Source: Nematostella vectensis (taxonomy: Eukaryota > Cnidaria > Anthozoa > Actiniaria > Edwardsiidae). From it: 64,000 nucleotides of DNA. The notes beneath the pieces are model-generated. The model had not been told where the DNA came from. It saw nothing but the letters and a program-made list of their open reading frames with translations, and ran no database searches. The stretch lies in contig NC_064042.1 of the NCBI RefSeq assembly GCF_932526225.1, positions 13,839,040 through 13,903,039 of the forward strand. Reading direction: 5' to 3'. This document shows, piece by piece, positions 20,577-35,500 of this stretch (position 1 is its first letter; every line of letters begins with the position of its first letter). The translations under genes were made by a program, and so were the position numbers.

Positions 20577-23500
20577 CTGAGAGAAAATAAAGAATTCAAA
20601 CTTTTAGAAAGAGGTAAAAATAATCAAACGGTAGAGTAGATCATCATCATTATAAGTATTATAATTATCATTATCAATATGTGAATCCCCGAAAAATCAA
20701 AAGAAATTGGAAGTGCAAGCCATCAAGGCGTGGAAACATTAGAAAAGCTTTTCAAATGTTATACCAGCGCCTTCTCCTTGAAAGTTCCTTTAATATTTCC
20801 TAGTATCATACCTTTTATAACCCTCAGTTGACGTATTCTTGGCATACCAATAAGGAACAGATTTACGTCAGCTACCACTCCTTCCTCCTTGGTACGTAGT
20901 CCGTTGTACTCGACGTTATTAAATGTGAAGGGAAGAATCGTCGTCTCAACATACTCCCAGAGACTACCGGCATCATAAACCTGGAACAAAGTCCGCATGG
21001 TAAATATCAAACAGTATAAGTAAATATGCGTCTTTTGACCCAAGTGCGAAGATAAAAGTCCCCATACGACCCAAGCAAACGAGAACAATAATGTATGTAT
21101 TATATGCAAAGTGTTATGTTGCTTTTGAGCATGCCGTACAGGGATGCTAGCGCGCTAATCAATCAATAAGGGCGCGCGTAGCAACATCGACTATAAAATA
21201 ACACCAGAGAATTTCGCGCAATGTTTGCTCGGGAGCTTCAAGTGAATCTGAATCGCTTGATTGAATCTCTTAATCTTGTATATCTTATATAATAGATCTT
21301 ATTTTGTGATACTAACCGGAAGAGGCTGTAAAGCATCTTTTAGAATCCTAGTTTGTCCGTACGCTGCTGGATCACGTGCCGTGTAACCAACAACGAGAAG
21401 AAGCCCCAAAAAGACAAGGTGCAACAAAACACTGGACATAATACTAAACATCTCTTCTTCCTTTAGCTTGAACTTCCTTGCCCTTTCCAGCACCTCTGGG
21501 TCTGCCTGTTCACCAAGCATCATATCAGTTTCTTGGTGTTGTGATATGTCCGAAGAAGGCACCGTGCAGCCACTAAAGTCATTCGGTAAAGTTTTCAGAA
21601 TAGCCGCAACAAAGACTGCAAGAGCAACAACCTTGATGGGTTGCGTAAGGAAAGCATCTTGGAAGAAAGAAACGAGCGTAGAAGCAAGCCACTGATTAGA
21701 GATCTCCTTCCCCCACATCATGCTGTAGAAGAGAGTAATGGCCGCTGAGGTAAGGATCATAGTGACGCATAATGCCCATGCTACGTAAAGGAACCAATAT
21801 GGAAGTTGTTCGGGACATATCTTATTATTTTTCTTAGGCACAGCTTTCTCGTGCGTGCTATCTTCGGTCTTTCTCCTCTTCTCTGACGCTTTTTTCTTAT
21901 GAGTGCCATCTTCTGGAGCCTTGAGCAGAGGCAAGTTCCTGAATATTTGAACAACGAGAATGTTTACAGGCAGTGCGATAAAGCTACTCTGGATACCGAT
22001 GATCAGCTGTCTAACACTAAAGGTCAGGGGACCAAGAGAGACCGTGGAAGTGTCAGGATCTCCTCCGATGTTAAAGAACATCGCACTTGTCATCATTGTG
22101 GTAAAGAGTAACGACATGCAACACGTTAACCTCTGAACTCTTGTAAATGGACTCCTTGGAGGTTTCTTCACAACTGACATCCATAGATGCCCATCAAAAA
22201 GGTCATTGGATACCTTAGTATTGAACAAAGTCTTAAAATTCTTCAGTTCTGCCACAGTGCTTACTAGAAGAACACGATCGACCAATCCATCGTCCTTCTC
22301 TAAAGCCAACCACCGACTGCACATGAAAATCCACTTGGAATCCATTTGCAGATCTTTGATGATTGCGAAATTTAAGAACCAAGAAGAGTCATACCCTGTC
22401 ATATCGTGCCAGACACGGAGATAACGCAACTGACCGAGACTAAAGTCAAGGGGAATAACGAAGGTATTGGCAGCTCCTTCTGTGAACAGCTGTTTGCTAG
22501 AATCTGTCAATGACAAAGGACCTGTCTGACCCTTGTCCCCAATGATGTTGACAAAGACGTTGGCAGTCGTGCAGGAGCCTTTCCATGACCCCGTATAGAG
22601 AGTCAGCTCGTAGATATGATCGCCGTGTAATGTGTTGGTACTGGTGATGGTAGTAACGCCGTCCTTCAAAGAGAAATATGAAGAGGAACAATGAACAAAA
22701 CATCAATATTATAATTATCACCGCCATTTTCATAATAGTCATCGCGCGCTTGCGCTAAAAAACATGAAAGCGTTGTATCAAAAACGCAGTCCCAGAAGGA
22801 CAAAGGTTTATCAACACTACTATAAACACCATCAATTGGACATTATTATCAGCACCATCATTTTCTCTACCACCCCATTACTATCATTATGATCACCATT
22901 GTTATGAGCATATCATCATTATATAACTTACGTCGAATTACCTTATTGATATCTTTGTTATCCATGCGGCGAGCCCATACAGCACACACGATGTAGATCG
23001 CCAAGGCGACAGCGATGGTAACCACCACGGACAGATTGTCCGAGATGTTTTTGAATCCTGCCCAGACCTTGTCAAAGTCGATAGGATTCGGGGCCACCAG
23101 GAGACCGCCCCCAAATGCCGTGAGATGAGTACATACACAGTGAACCACCTCAAGCCTTGTCTGGGGACCAGCCTGCAAACAGGGATAATACGTCTTGTCA
23201 AAAACGTAGAACGCCGCGGACTTTGGATTTGCACGCGCGCCATTATCGACATTCGCACTAAGCATTCAACTACGTGGCTTGTCCCCATTACACGTCGTTG
23301 AGAACGTGGTTGGAATGTCGAGAACGGCGCGCGCGCAAATCCAGCGTCCGTGGTTTTCTACGTTTTTGCGTGCATAAGGTCCCTTTTGTTGAACGAAGCG
23401 CGTCCTCGGTAGAGATGATCGTGATTCCGTTGCAGGACATAATTAAATGTTATTTGACGTCTAGTGAGCGCGTACGATTTTTATTCACGAGTTGTGTAAA

Positions 23501-26500
23501 ACAGACGAACGAGCGCAGCGAGAATATACCTACCGAGATATAAAATGAGCGAAAAGAGCTTTCAGATATAAAACATTTAATTTTGCATGTAACTTTTGTT
23601 CTTGAGCTCCTCCTTTGAGCGATAGAATAAAATTTTACTGTGAAAATTAAATACAAAGCGTTCAAAATGACAATAGATTTGCTACTCTCATGAGCGAACT
23701 GGGACACATTAAGGAGTTTCGAGCGAGTCGTCGAGCAAACGAAACGAAAATAATGATATAGCCAATCAGAAAGCCGATACGGCGTTTTTCACTAGTGGAA
23801 AAAATCGTACGACCAATTGGCTGGCTTCTCTAGCGCGAAGAGACTAGCTTTATCACAATGGTTTTTTGCGCGTAAATCTCGGTGTGTATATAATAATTAT
23901 ATTTACAAGCATATTTTACAATAATCTAATAATAGGGACCTTATTTAACAAAGACGGCGACGACAAGGAGAATATGACCCCAAAATGCTTTTTATGCTTA
24001 TAAATTTTTAACTAATTCAGATTAATAGAACTCGTTTTTATGAATCCAAAAGAGTAACAATAAGCCTGGAAACTAATTTCTATCATAGCGAACAATGAAG
24101 GTCTAATTTGCAGCACACGCGCCCACGTCCTCGTTAGACCATGAAACTCGGAGTTTTCACGTCGTGGATTAGAGGAAGACGCCGAAATGTATCAGACAGG
24201 GTCTATTTCAGAGTGCCTTTCACGTTTGGCTCTTGGCTCTTCCTGCCTTCACCGTTCTGTTTGAGTGGAATAGGAGGTAAGCATGAAAGTATCGTCTTGG
24301 TCAGGTTCGCCTTGCCATCGCCATCGTCGTTGCGTGATATCCTTAATTTTGCAAAGACGATCGTAACAAATTTTACAGGAATCTAACGCCAAATGGCTCT
24401 ATTGCTGAAGTTTCCCGTGTTGGGTCCCCGCCCGAGAATTTCCCCTTCGGCCTGTTTAACTTATCATAAACTTCATATGAAAGAGTTTGGAATGGATCCA
24501 TCATTTCATTTCCTTTACTAACCTTACATCCCATAGTACTCCACATCTCCCGCTCCTTATCCCAGTATTTGCAAGGCGACTGGAATACTTGTATTGAGTA
24601 CTTAGCATCCTTGGTTTCGTCAAACACGGGTACGACAGGAACAAGCTGTGCCCCTTCACCTAGAGGTTGTGGTGGTCTGTAAGGAGCTTCCTTGTTACTT
24701 AAACAAGACCTCCTCTCCCGTCCCCCTCCCCCACAGTCCCGCCTCACGCGGGGACTGCTCGGTGCATGCGCAAAGACAAACCTTAAAGCAATGTAGTAAA
24801 GCCCTGTCTCATTGATGAGCTTCTCATCAAGGAAAATCATGTAGGGATCCTCTTTGCAGTCTGAAAAGTCACTTGTTTCGGGTGGGATTGAGCTGCAAGA
24901 AGAGTAGTCTGGGAGATTTTTAATTAAATTTCTCTTATCCAGAGAAGGCCGCCGGTCTTTTTTGAGGAAAACCTGAAAGGTAGCTTGGGGCCCAGCATAG
25001 ATACGGATACTCAGCGATGGCGCGTCAATATTCACAGAGTGATATATTATACTGCCGTTTTTTTTAGATACGAATAGACTTTTTTCTCGGTTTTCAGATG
25101 AGGGTGCAGATCGTGGAATGAACAGGTTTATTGGAGTCGTCAGTTCAGAAACGTTAATCGCGACGTTGCCCATGTCCGTTAGAGAAAGACTTATGACGTT
25201 TGATTTGATGGTTTCGCCTGACGAGTCCCACGTGTATGGATTCTCTTTGTAATTCGTCATCTGGGAGTAGACAAATAATGCAATTGTTTGTTAGACGGAA
25301 ACTAGAATCGTATATGCAACCAGGGAGTCGTGAGAGACACAACTCCCTGATACAACCTTATTTACTGTTTCAATTGTTCAACCTTATGTTAACCCATTGA
25401 CCCATCGACCGACCTGTTGAAGTACCTACAAGCCTAACAATTCATACATACAAAACAAACACGAGATCAATATACTGAGGCATCTGACTGGTCTGAATGG
25501 TCTTGAAGATATGCATCCAAAAAAGTGATAGCAACTACTCTTTAGCCAAATCGATAGCTCGGGTTCAAATCGAACAAGGAAAAAAACAAGAGAATTGACC
25601 CTATCAACAAAACGCTTAAAATACAACTCAAAGAAAAGGGATCAGCAAATGTCATAGGGCACTCTTCCAATATGATAATAGCTAAAATGTTTTACTTGCT
25701 CTATCATGTTTATCTTGCTCAAGCCCAACGATGTGAGATTACAGTTGAGATCGCAAAGCACTTGAATACTCCAGACTAAGTACAGTTAGGTTTTACTTTG
25801 ACCGGCAGAAAAAGAAAAGATTATAGTAGTGATGGTTATATAGTTAAAAAAAACCTCTTAGCTTCCTACTTGCTAGCCCACGCCTGCCTAAATCCTACTC
25901 ATGGCACATACTCCCCCTTACTACCCTCGCTGGAAATACATGCATGCATACCTCGGTGTCGACGTGTCCTAAGGCGGTAAGGGTCTCCTGGTCAAACATA
26001 GAGCTTGCATTTGGGAGCTGGAAGCCTGCAAAGGTGTTGCCAATCGGCGTGTTGCCGATCATTTCTGGATAGGATCGTTTCAGTGTGAAATCCATGGATG
26101 GAGTTTTTATTGACATCGACTGCTCCCCAGGCACCATAAGGGACAACAGAACCTTGGACAGTCGGTCTATTACAGCTGATACATTGCCCGATAGCTCCTT
26201 GGCCTACAGGATGCAAAGAAGTCAGAAATCTGACTGAGGCTTTCGCGAAGATTGGACAGATAGCTATTTTTGATAGAGTATGAGAAAGTCCAGTCATATG
26301 TAGAGCATAAAGGCAGGTTTCCGTGTGATCACAAACGATTGTAGCTAATTTGACGATCGCAACCGATCGCACAGTGGGTCCCATATGATCGCACACTTAA
26401 GCCAACAATCGCACTCGATCGCAGTGTAAGTTTCCACATAATTTCACACTACGCCTGCGATTTCCTCCTTCGTCTAGCTCGCGCCAAAAAGTTGACACAT

Positions 26501-29500
26501 TCACCGATTAAGCTACCCCTTCACAAAATCTCATGTCTAGCAATCACGTGTGCCACACAAATAAATGCTCCCCCTCCCCCACCCCCCGTGCCAATGTTGA
26601 GCGCCTATCGTTAGTATGTGATTGTTGAGTTCCAGGCCTAACTAAAAAACATCGGTTTGGGGGGGAGGGGGGGGAAAGGATGTGCTTGACAAGTGGTTAA
26701 CCTGTATGCACCCAAACGCGCAAAAAGGGATACCGATTTTGCGAAATGGGTCAACAGTTTTTGCGGGGATTGTAGCCAAAATTATAACCATATTCTTGCC
26801 ATTGTATAGCCTAAACGCCAACTTTGATATCCACAAGACTTAAAATCTCCAGTTCTGCATTTATTAGTCACTGACAAAGTTTGTAGGAGCGCTGTGGTTG
26901 GTTTATTAGTAGTCATGACATTCCTTTATTGCCTCAGAGGGCATAACGGAATTGCGTATTTACCTACGGAAAATTTTCATGACCAGAAATGCCACATAAA
27001 AATAGCTTGGTCGATACGTCAAAACCTTAGTTTGGTTAGTATGTAGTTATGCATATCCTTTGTTAATTGGTATACCTCTAAGCGAGTAGCGTCGAGGTCC
27101 TGGTGCGAGTCTTTCATTGGAGGACTAGAGTAGACCCGTGCCGAGTCTCCTGAAGCTGCCCTGATGTTTGCCGCAACAACTAGTCCGATTTCTCCGAGAT
27201 CTCGAAGATCATCACTAGGTGAACTGAACTGCTCAATCTCTAAGGCAGACTGCAGGACGGATTCCATTTGTACGAGAGAGTCGAAGGCTTTGATCTAAAA
27301 TTACAGGATTTCATTCTCCTTAAACACAGCAACACGATTTAAACATATTTAATGGTTAGAGGGAAATTGATACCACGGGCAAACATCAAAGCAAAATTGC
27401 GTGCCTTATGTTTGACTGACGAGTTTGACATTAAAGGCGGCTGTCATAGAAAGGGTATCCACCATATGGATGTCCATAGCTTATATCATATTCTTGTACC
27501 TGGCTTTCTAAGGATACTTCTTTCTTGACTGCAGTCGTGTAAGCAAGGGACGGCCCAATCTGCCTCACTTCTGCTAGGGAGGTTATAATCTCATTCGCCA
27601 ATACCCCAACGGCTATTGTTCGAATCTGTAAAAAAGGGAAATTCCAAGAGAGATAAGAGGCATAGAGGTTCTATGAGTACCACGTCCGTTCTCTGGAGTC
27701 AATATATGATCCGAACAAGTGGCGTTATTTGTTAGAGGGCGGGGCTGTGTTGAAGATCCAAATAACTGTAAAATTCTGTGAAATTATACACTCTACTCAA
27801 TGTACATTGTAAACTGGAGTACAACAGATTGGGCTCTCGTTAACACAAACATTCAGCTTTCTCCAAGTGATTGCATTTCTGTTTCCCTCGAAAGAAGTTT
27901 TCTATGAATTATACCCTCTTAAGCTCAATATTTCTTTGGACCTTCGAGTTATGATAAAGATTAATCTTTTTAAAAGATAATCTTTTAGGGTGGGTTCGAG
28001 AGATATCGACCATCTATCAAAATGACGTCAAATGCACTAAAAGCTTTGCATAGGATACAGTAAAACCCTGTTACGTTGAAATGATAAAAAGTTCGAGTTA
28101 GCAGGAAAAATGGACAAAATCTTGTCTTTAGTGAACTTGAAGTCCGTTCGAGTTTGCGGGGAGTTAAGATTGTTCGAAAAAAAATGGCTGAAAATTAGTA
28201 TCTTGGGAACTTGGAGTCAGTTTGAGTAAGCGGAACCGAGTAGAAATGGCTGAAAAGTATTTAGGGAACTTGAAGTCAGTTAAGGATAGCTGGGTAATAT
28301 GGTATATCTAGCAAAACTTTTTTCTGGGTTTCAAATTACTTCAGCCCAAAGCCATGTCGAAGAAACTCAACAGCCGCTGTACCTTTTGCCTGCGGGCACG
28401 GTCGTGCTCGCTTCCGTTGTTGCCCGACTCAAGTGCCATGACGTTTATTATTGAAATCTGGGAATCTATCTCTTTCGTCACTTCGTCTATATTGCCAGCT
28501 TTAATGCGTCTAGTAAACGTGTTTTCTTCAAACACTTTGTAGGTCTTAACAAGAAGTGCATCTCTTTCTTCTGGCGGGAGGAACACCTGATAGAATGAAG
28601 ATTTTGTGGGCCTAGGTTCACTCAATAAACAGCATAGGTTATGCAATATTTATCAGGAAGGTGGAGTCGGATCACATAGGGGGCCCAAAATCGGTATAGA
28701 GATCGGACAATGTGTAGTTTCATAAAATATAGATACTCCTGACCTATGGATGTAGAGAAAAGAGGGTAAATGAGACTGAAAAAACGTTTTTTAAGCGTAA
28801 ATCATATGAGAGGTCATATAATTTTTATTTTTGTTTTTTTTATTTTTGACTCCTCGTCTTCATACTTTAGGGAGTTTTCATGAAATACACTGAAGGGGGA
28901 GGGGAGGGAGGAGGGAAGATATTGGTGAGGGGCTCCGAAAATTTTTAACCATGCGAAAAAAGGGCCCCTAAAAGGAGCTCTTGATATTTCATAAGTCCGA
29001 CTGAAATCCCGGGGGTTGTTGAAATAAAAAAAGTACACTGAGTTAAATACCCCTCGAGTTATCTTATGAACGCTCCCATACGCTTGAGAAGAAAAATTTA
29101 TGAATTATCATCCAAGTCCTGTGAAATTTTGTAAATGTTGAAAAACGTCACCTTCAGAAATTGAAACAGGGCAACTTTACCTGAACTTCGCCTGATACTT
29201 GTGCAAAGGCGCCAAAAGCATCTATTATCCTGACAAAGTACGGAATCGAGTAGTTCTTATAAGGATCCCCGACAGGGAGCTTGGTTTGAACTGACGTCTT
29301 ATCTCCGACATAAATGGTTGTCTTTAGTCCCAAACTGGCACGATAACTGAACTCGTAGGTCAGAGGAATATCCTCATCTAGCCATGCTTTACACGCGAAG
29401 GTAAACTTCGTGGAGTTCACAAACCCCACACGTTTATCCACTTCACATATTCCATTTGATGGGGGTACATTCACAGTGAATTCAGCTCTAGCGTACCCAA

Positions 29501-32500
29501 TTGCTCTGTTTGGAACACTGCCATAAGCATGGAGATGATAGGTAGATCCACCTTTTAAGCTGTTAGGTCTGATCGCAATGAACCTTTGTTTTGACCCAGT
29601 AAGAGTGATATTGTCCAGGTTGATAGGTCTCGGTTGCTGATATCCGGATGATACTTCTGTCAAATTCCAGTAGTAAGATACCTTGCCGATGTTTTTCTCA
29701 TCGCAAACACTTTCTATAGATAGCTTCAAATTCGGTGAAACCTTGTCGTTGCAGTTACTTACACACCTATATCCATAAAATGGAAATTGAAATAAAAGTA
29801 ATGTATTATAGTAATTTTTCAATTATTTTAGATCATAGTCATAGACTTGCTTCAAGTCGCCCTTTTGATTTGTCCGAGCAAACAAATTCGGAAGCGCGAA
29901 GAGGACGACTTATTCCGCTGGTACGATGATGATTTTGATTTGCCTATTTTAGTTACGAAAAATTAACGACGCTGATTGATTCTTTTTATATGATTTCGAT
30001 GATGTACGATGATTATTAAAATTTGCATATTTTTACGAAAACTAACGACTTTGATTGATTCTTTTTCTGATTGATACAATTGTTCCTCGCTCTGATTGGA
30101 TGTTTATGAGATACAAATCCGACCTTAAATTGAGGTCAGTATGGAAAATTCTTGTTTTGATTATATCTGCACCATAACCCTTGCCTTAATCCTCAGCCTC
30201 AGCCTTCCTATACTTTTTACGTTCGCAACATCCATACCCTTGCCGTTTATCTGAGCTTCACCCTTCATTACTGCTTTAGTCCTACTTTTTCATTATTTTC
30301 CATTACTCTTTCCCTTACTCTTGCCTGGGGCTCGTTTCTCAAAACACCCGAGAATTCTCGGGACCGAAAACGATTTATTCCTTAAATTTGAAATGCTGGC
30401 TAATTTCTATAAAATGTATGGTATCTAAATGTGTTGAAATATCGTCAAACATCGTATTTTACCACAAAGATTCATGTAAAGGATGATTCTCTTTATAGAT
30501 TTATAGATTTTGATCTTTCCCGAACTTCTCGGGCCCGAAATTCACATGGCTTAAATATTAAGAAAGTTCTCGGGACCTCGCAGTCACCCGAGACTGTTCG
30601 CCCTATTGAGCGATATCATTTGGAACATAAACCAAGAGGAAGTTCAAACCGTTCTAAAACATGAAAGCGGTTCTCAAAAAGGACAACATGCAAAATTTTG
30701 GGCAAAAAAGCAAAATAAAGTTTTCGGGCCCGAGAATTCTCGGGTGTCTCGAGAAACGGGCGCCAGGACCTTCAATTTCCTCTTCCTTAAACCTCCGAAC
30801 CCTAGCAATTCTTCTAACTCATATCACTTGATATCTTTAGCCTTATTCAACCTCCTAACCTTCTAATCCAAAATTCAAAACCAAAACTTTGTGCAACACA
30901 GATATTACCTGATGCCCAATGCGGGAGGATTTCCACGAACAATCTCCATTTCTTGCGAAGTCATAGTACGTCTCCTGGTACCATTTACATTACGAGAAAG
31001 AACTAGAATAACCACGTATGTCTGATATATCGTTAAACTGCTTGTCTCAAGTCTAATCGTTGAGCCAGCCTTCACAAGACGGTCCGGGTACGACTCATTG
31101 CAAAACCTCGTAGCATTAAACTCTGGTGATTGCTGCAAAGGGCTACTGGCAAAAAGTGCATCAATATCTGTCGTAACGTTACGGTTTTTCTCGTAGCAAA
31201 ACCAGTAAAAATCTAAATCCCTGGTCCGAGGGTAGTCAGGATCGTAAGATAAGGTTGCATTAAATGTCACCAAGGTACCAAGCCCCCGCTGGATAAACTG
31301 ACCACCGTCAATAACAGCAACAAGCTGAGAAGGAATAACCGAAAGGTATCCTTCATCGAGACGGTAAACCCCATGTTGACCTCGCATGGAGACATTGAAC
31401 CGCAGAAGGTAAGAGCCGTAGTGTAAGGTCATGGGGTGAATTACCAATTCATCCCTTATGCCAAGAAACTGCACGGCTTCGGAAGACATACCAGACTCGC
31501 GCAAGTACAGTGTCCATGTGTAATCAACTGTTTGCGTAGCTTTGCAATCAATCGAAGAAGCTGTTTCAAATGTCTTCTTCACGCGTCGACTTATCGTTAT
31601 GGAGCTGTTTTGGGACTGGTCAAATGTTAGAATTCTGGCGTTAGGGTACATGCAATATACCTTTTGTACTACAACGTAGCCTGCTACGACGATCTCTGAC
31701 AAATAATTCCAAGCAGTTAGCTTGGTTAAATAAACGCCTGGAGCAAGGTACACATGATCGAATGTGTGCGGACCCAGAACGTCTTGAAAAGCCACATTTG
31801 GGAATCTCTCCAGGCAAAAGGGCTTCCCAAAGCCTACTGTCCCATTACCGATGTCTGCAACGAAGCACGAGAACTCGTAATGAGATGCTCTAATAGTAAA
31901 CGTTGTTGCATTGGTAATCAAAGTAGGAGAGTCATCTGTGAAGGCAGCTTCTGAAATCTTCTTCTGTACGTTGGCGATAGTCCCGAATTTCGCTTGACCG
32001 AGGTTGTTATTGCAGACCACGATCACGCCGTACCTACCAATTCTGGCATAGTTGTATAGGATGACAGAAATATTATGATCCGAAGACACAAATAGAGAAT
32101 TGCCATCACCAAATTTCCAATCACATTCGTATGGGAGTGCACCGTTGTAATCGAAAAAAATCACTGTGGGCTGCGCAAGAGCATTTGGTTGGTTGGTCAA
32201 ATTTGCTGTCGTAAAGGGTATAATCTTATAAACAGTCACCAAAAAAGTTCTGTTCACTCGACTGACGTTATTATAAACTTCAGTGTTAATGGTATAAACT
32301 CCTGGGTCGGTGTAGTTGAAATCAAGTTTCTTTACATCGCGATATGTTACATTGTTACCAAGATCGAAGGCAATCATATAGTTAGAGCGGCTGGAAATAA
32401 TTGCTTGAAGTCGGAGCTTGTCCAACTGATAGATCTTGCGAAACTTGCCGAGGTTGTGGAAAGTGATGTTCGCCACGATTGGAATTTCTACTATTGCAAT

Positions 32501-35500
32501 AGCTGCTGATATATTTGTGCCAAAGTTGTTGATACATTTAACGGTAACATTGTAAACACCGACATTGGTGTAGGTGTGGGAGAGGGTCGAAATATTCTGC
32601 GTTGATGAGACAGCAAGGGAATTGCCGTCTCCGAAATACCAATCGCACTCATAAGGATTCGCTCCGTGATCGTCGAATTGCATTATTGTCGGCCTTGTGT
32701 GAGCATTTGGGCGAATGGTCAAGTCTATTATCGTAAAAGGTATGATTTTATTCACAGTCACAACAAATGATTTTTTCACCCGACTGGCATTGTTGAAGGC
32801 TTGGATACCAACGTTATATACTCCAGGAACTGTGTAGTTGTATACCAATGTCTTCAAGTTGGTAAATGTCAAATTGTTTCCAATGTCAAAGAGCACACGA
32901 GGATTAGATCCGCTGTAGACGATAACCCCGATTTTAATTTGGTCAAGCTGATAGACCACATCATATCTTCCAAGTGTTTCAAATGTAATGTTTGCAGAGA
33001 TAGGGATTTCTGTTATCATTGTCGTCGCGATGGATTTGTTGCTTACACGATTAGATGCCTGCAAATTAATATTGAATACTCCCAGACTGCTGTAGATGTG
33101 CTCTATAACCTTAACATAGGGACGCACACCCTCCCCAACGACAATGTTATAGCTCGACTTATCTCCAAAATCCACATTTATCTTAACCATGGTCCCCTTG
33201 GCAAGTTTCAAATGAAATTTCATAGGCTGCTTAACCACTACAGCCCCAGCATAGCTCGCAAACTCCAAGCCTACAATAGCATCTTGTACTATCACCATTC
33301 CTCTGGTTGCCAAGGCATTCGAATTGGCAACATGAAGGCTGTACAAGCCTGGTTCTTCAAACACGTGATTAGCACTGCAACGTTGGGATCTGACTTGTGA
33401 TGTCCCTATTGTATACATGTAGGTATGCCCCTGGCTACAGTTAGCCTGTTTAACGGAGAACACTTGGCCAGAAGCAATGAAACGCGGGTAGGTGATGTTT
33501 GGTGCTGAAAATGAAATAAAAGCTTCTACTCATTGGTCTTTGGATTGGACCACGATAAGATTAAGATCCACGATAGCTTAATGATAAAGGCTTCGGAGGA
33601 CTGGTGAGAGCCGAGCCGAGCAGAGTGGAGTGCGTGAGAACCTATAGATGGGTTCATACTACATGATATTTACCTAGGCAGGGTCTTTGAATTGCATGAT
33701 ATCTAACTGGACAGGGGCTTGCATTGCATAATATATTTTTGTCAGGGGTTCGTATTTCATGATATCTACCTAGGCAGGGGGTTTGCGTTGCATGATATTT
33801 ACCCAGGCAGGAGTTTGTATCACATGATATCTACCTAGGCAAGAGTTTGTATTGCGTGATATATACCTGGGTAGGGGTTTGAATTGCATAATATCTACCT
33901 GGGCAGGAGTTTGTGTTGCATGATCGTGTCTCACTCCTTGGTCCCAGAAGTCGGCAATCATCGATGTTATTGGTGCTACAGTTCCTTGTCCTGATCTGAA
34001 TTCCACCGCCACAGCTCACTTGACACTCGGACCAGGACGAAAAGTCACTGTATCTCTTTGAATCTTACAAAAAAAAGATTTAATCAGCAGCTGATTTAAT
34101 CTTATAAGAAACAATATATATCAGAATTAGAAATTGAAAATAATTTGAAGCTTAGGGGTAAAAATTTGATAGGAGACAGAAGATTTAAGTCATGTAGCTT
34201 TAACGCAATAGCTAATAGAGCGAGTAAAATGTGGATAAATGAATGGGGGAAATTGATGAATTGCCAGATAAAAAATATTATTTCGTTTGAAGTTAAGCGA
34301 AACTACTTGCGGCGCGTTATTTTTACATGAAAACAAATTGATGAGGAGAAAGGAATGAGAGGAGAGAGTAAATAGGGGGAGCACGTAAAAGACCTGAAAA
34401 AGTGAAAAGAAAACGGATAACAATTGAAAAATGGAGATTCCCTTGCTGTCTCATCAACGCAGAATATTTCGACCCTCTCCCACACCTACACCAATGTCGG
34501 TGTAGGCACTCGAGTGGTACAGAGGAGAAGAAGGAAAAATGAAGAAAGGGATGGATAGAGAGAAAACAGCTGTACCAGCCTTTGACCTCATAACGAAGTC
34601 CAAAGTATTGGAGAAAATGTAGAATGAAGAGGAGGTTATGTAGGGAAAATAAATAAAAGTACATTTGCTAGTTTATTTAATATCTCACCTTACCACTCTA
34701 ACCTTACCCCCTCTCACCTTACCTCTCTTACCTTACAGCTCTTACCTCACCTCTCTCACCTTACCACCCTCACCTTACCTTACACCTCTCTTTTACCTTA
34801 CCTCTCTAACCTACCACTACTACCTTACCTCTCTTACCTTACCGTTCTTACCTTACCTTACCTCTCTTACCTTACAACTTTTACCTTACCTCTCTTACCT
34901 GACCTCTCTCACCTTACCACCCTCACCTTACCTCTCTTACCTTACCTCTCTAACCTACCTCTCTTACCTTACCTTTCTTACCTTACCTCCTTACCTTACC
35001 ACTCTTACCTTACAACTCTAACCTTACCACTCTCACCCTACCTCTCTTACCTCACCTCACCTTACCTCTCTTACCTTATCTCTCTAACCTCACCTCCTTT
35101 ACCTTACTCCTTACCTTACCATTCTCACCTTACCTCTCTTACCTTAACTCTCTTACCTCACATTTCTTACCTTAACACTCTCACCTTACATCTCTTACCT
35201 CTTACCACTCCTACTTCACCTTTCTTACCTTACCTCTCTTACCTTACCACTCCTATCTTACCTCTCTTACGTTACCTCTCTTACACCTTACCTCTCTTAC
35301 CTTACCACTCTTACCTTACCACTCTTACTTTAAACTCTCTTACCTCACCTCTCTTAGCTTTCCACTCTTACCTTACCATTCATACCTTTTTACTCTTACC
35401 TTACCCCTCTTACCTTAACTCTCTTACCTTACCTCTCTTACCTTAACTCTCTTACCTTACCCCTCTTACCTTAACTCTCTTACCTTACCCCTCTTACCTT

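Noticed and set aside
22921-22941. Donor GAC|GTAAGT for the GPS exon
   Set aside because: It is a stronger match to consensus but breaks the reading frame into the PLAT exon; AAG|GTAATT at 22942 keeps it.
26220-26460. Palindromic CGATCGCA-rich stretch as a MITE
   Set aside because: Repeated ATCGCA words are visible, but I could not define matching ends or a duplication.
34665-35021. 118-codon Leu/Thr/Pro-rich ORF
   Set aside because: Translation of the 14-bp satellite; on the opposite strand to the gene it lies in and without independent evidence.
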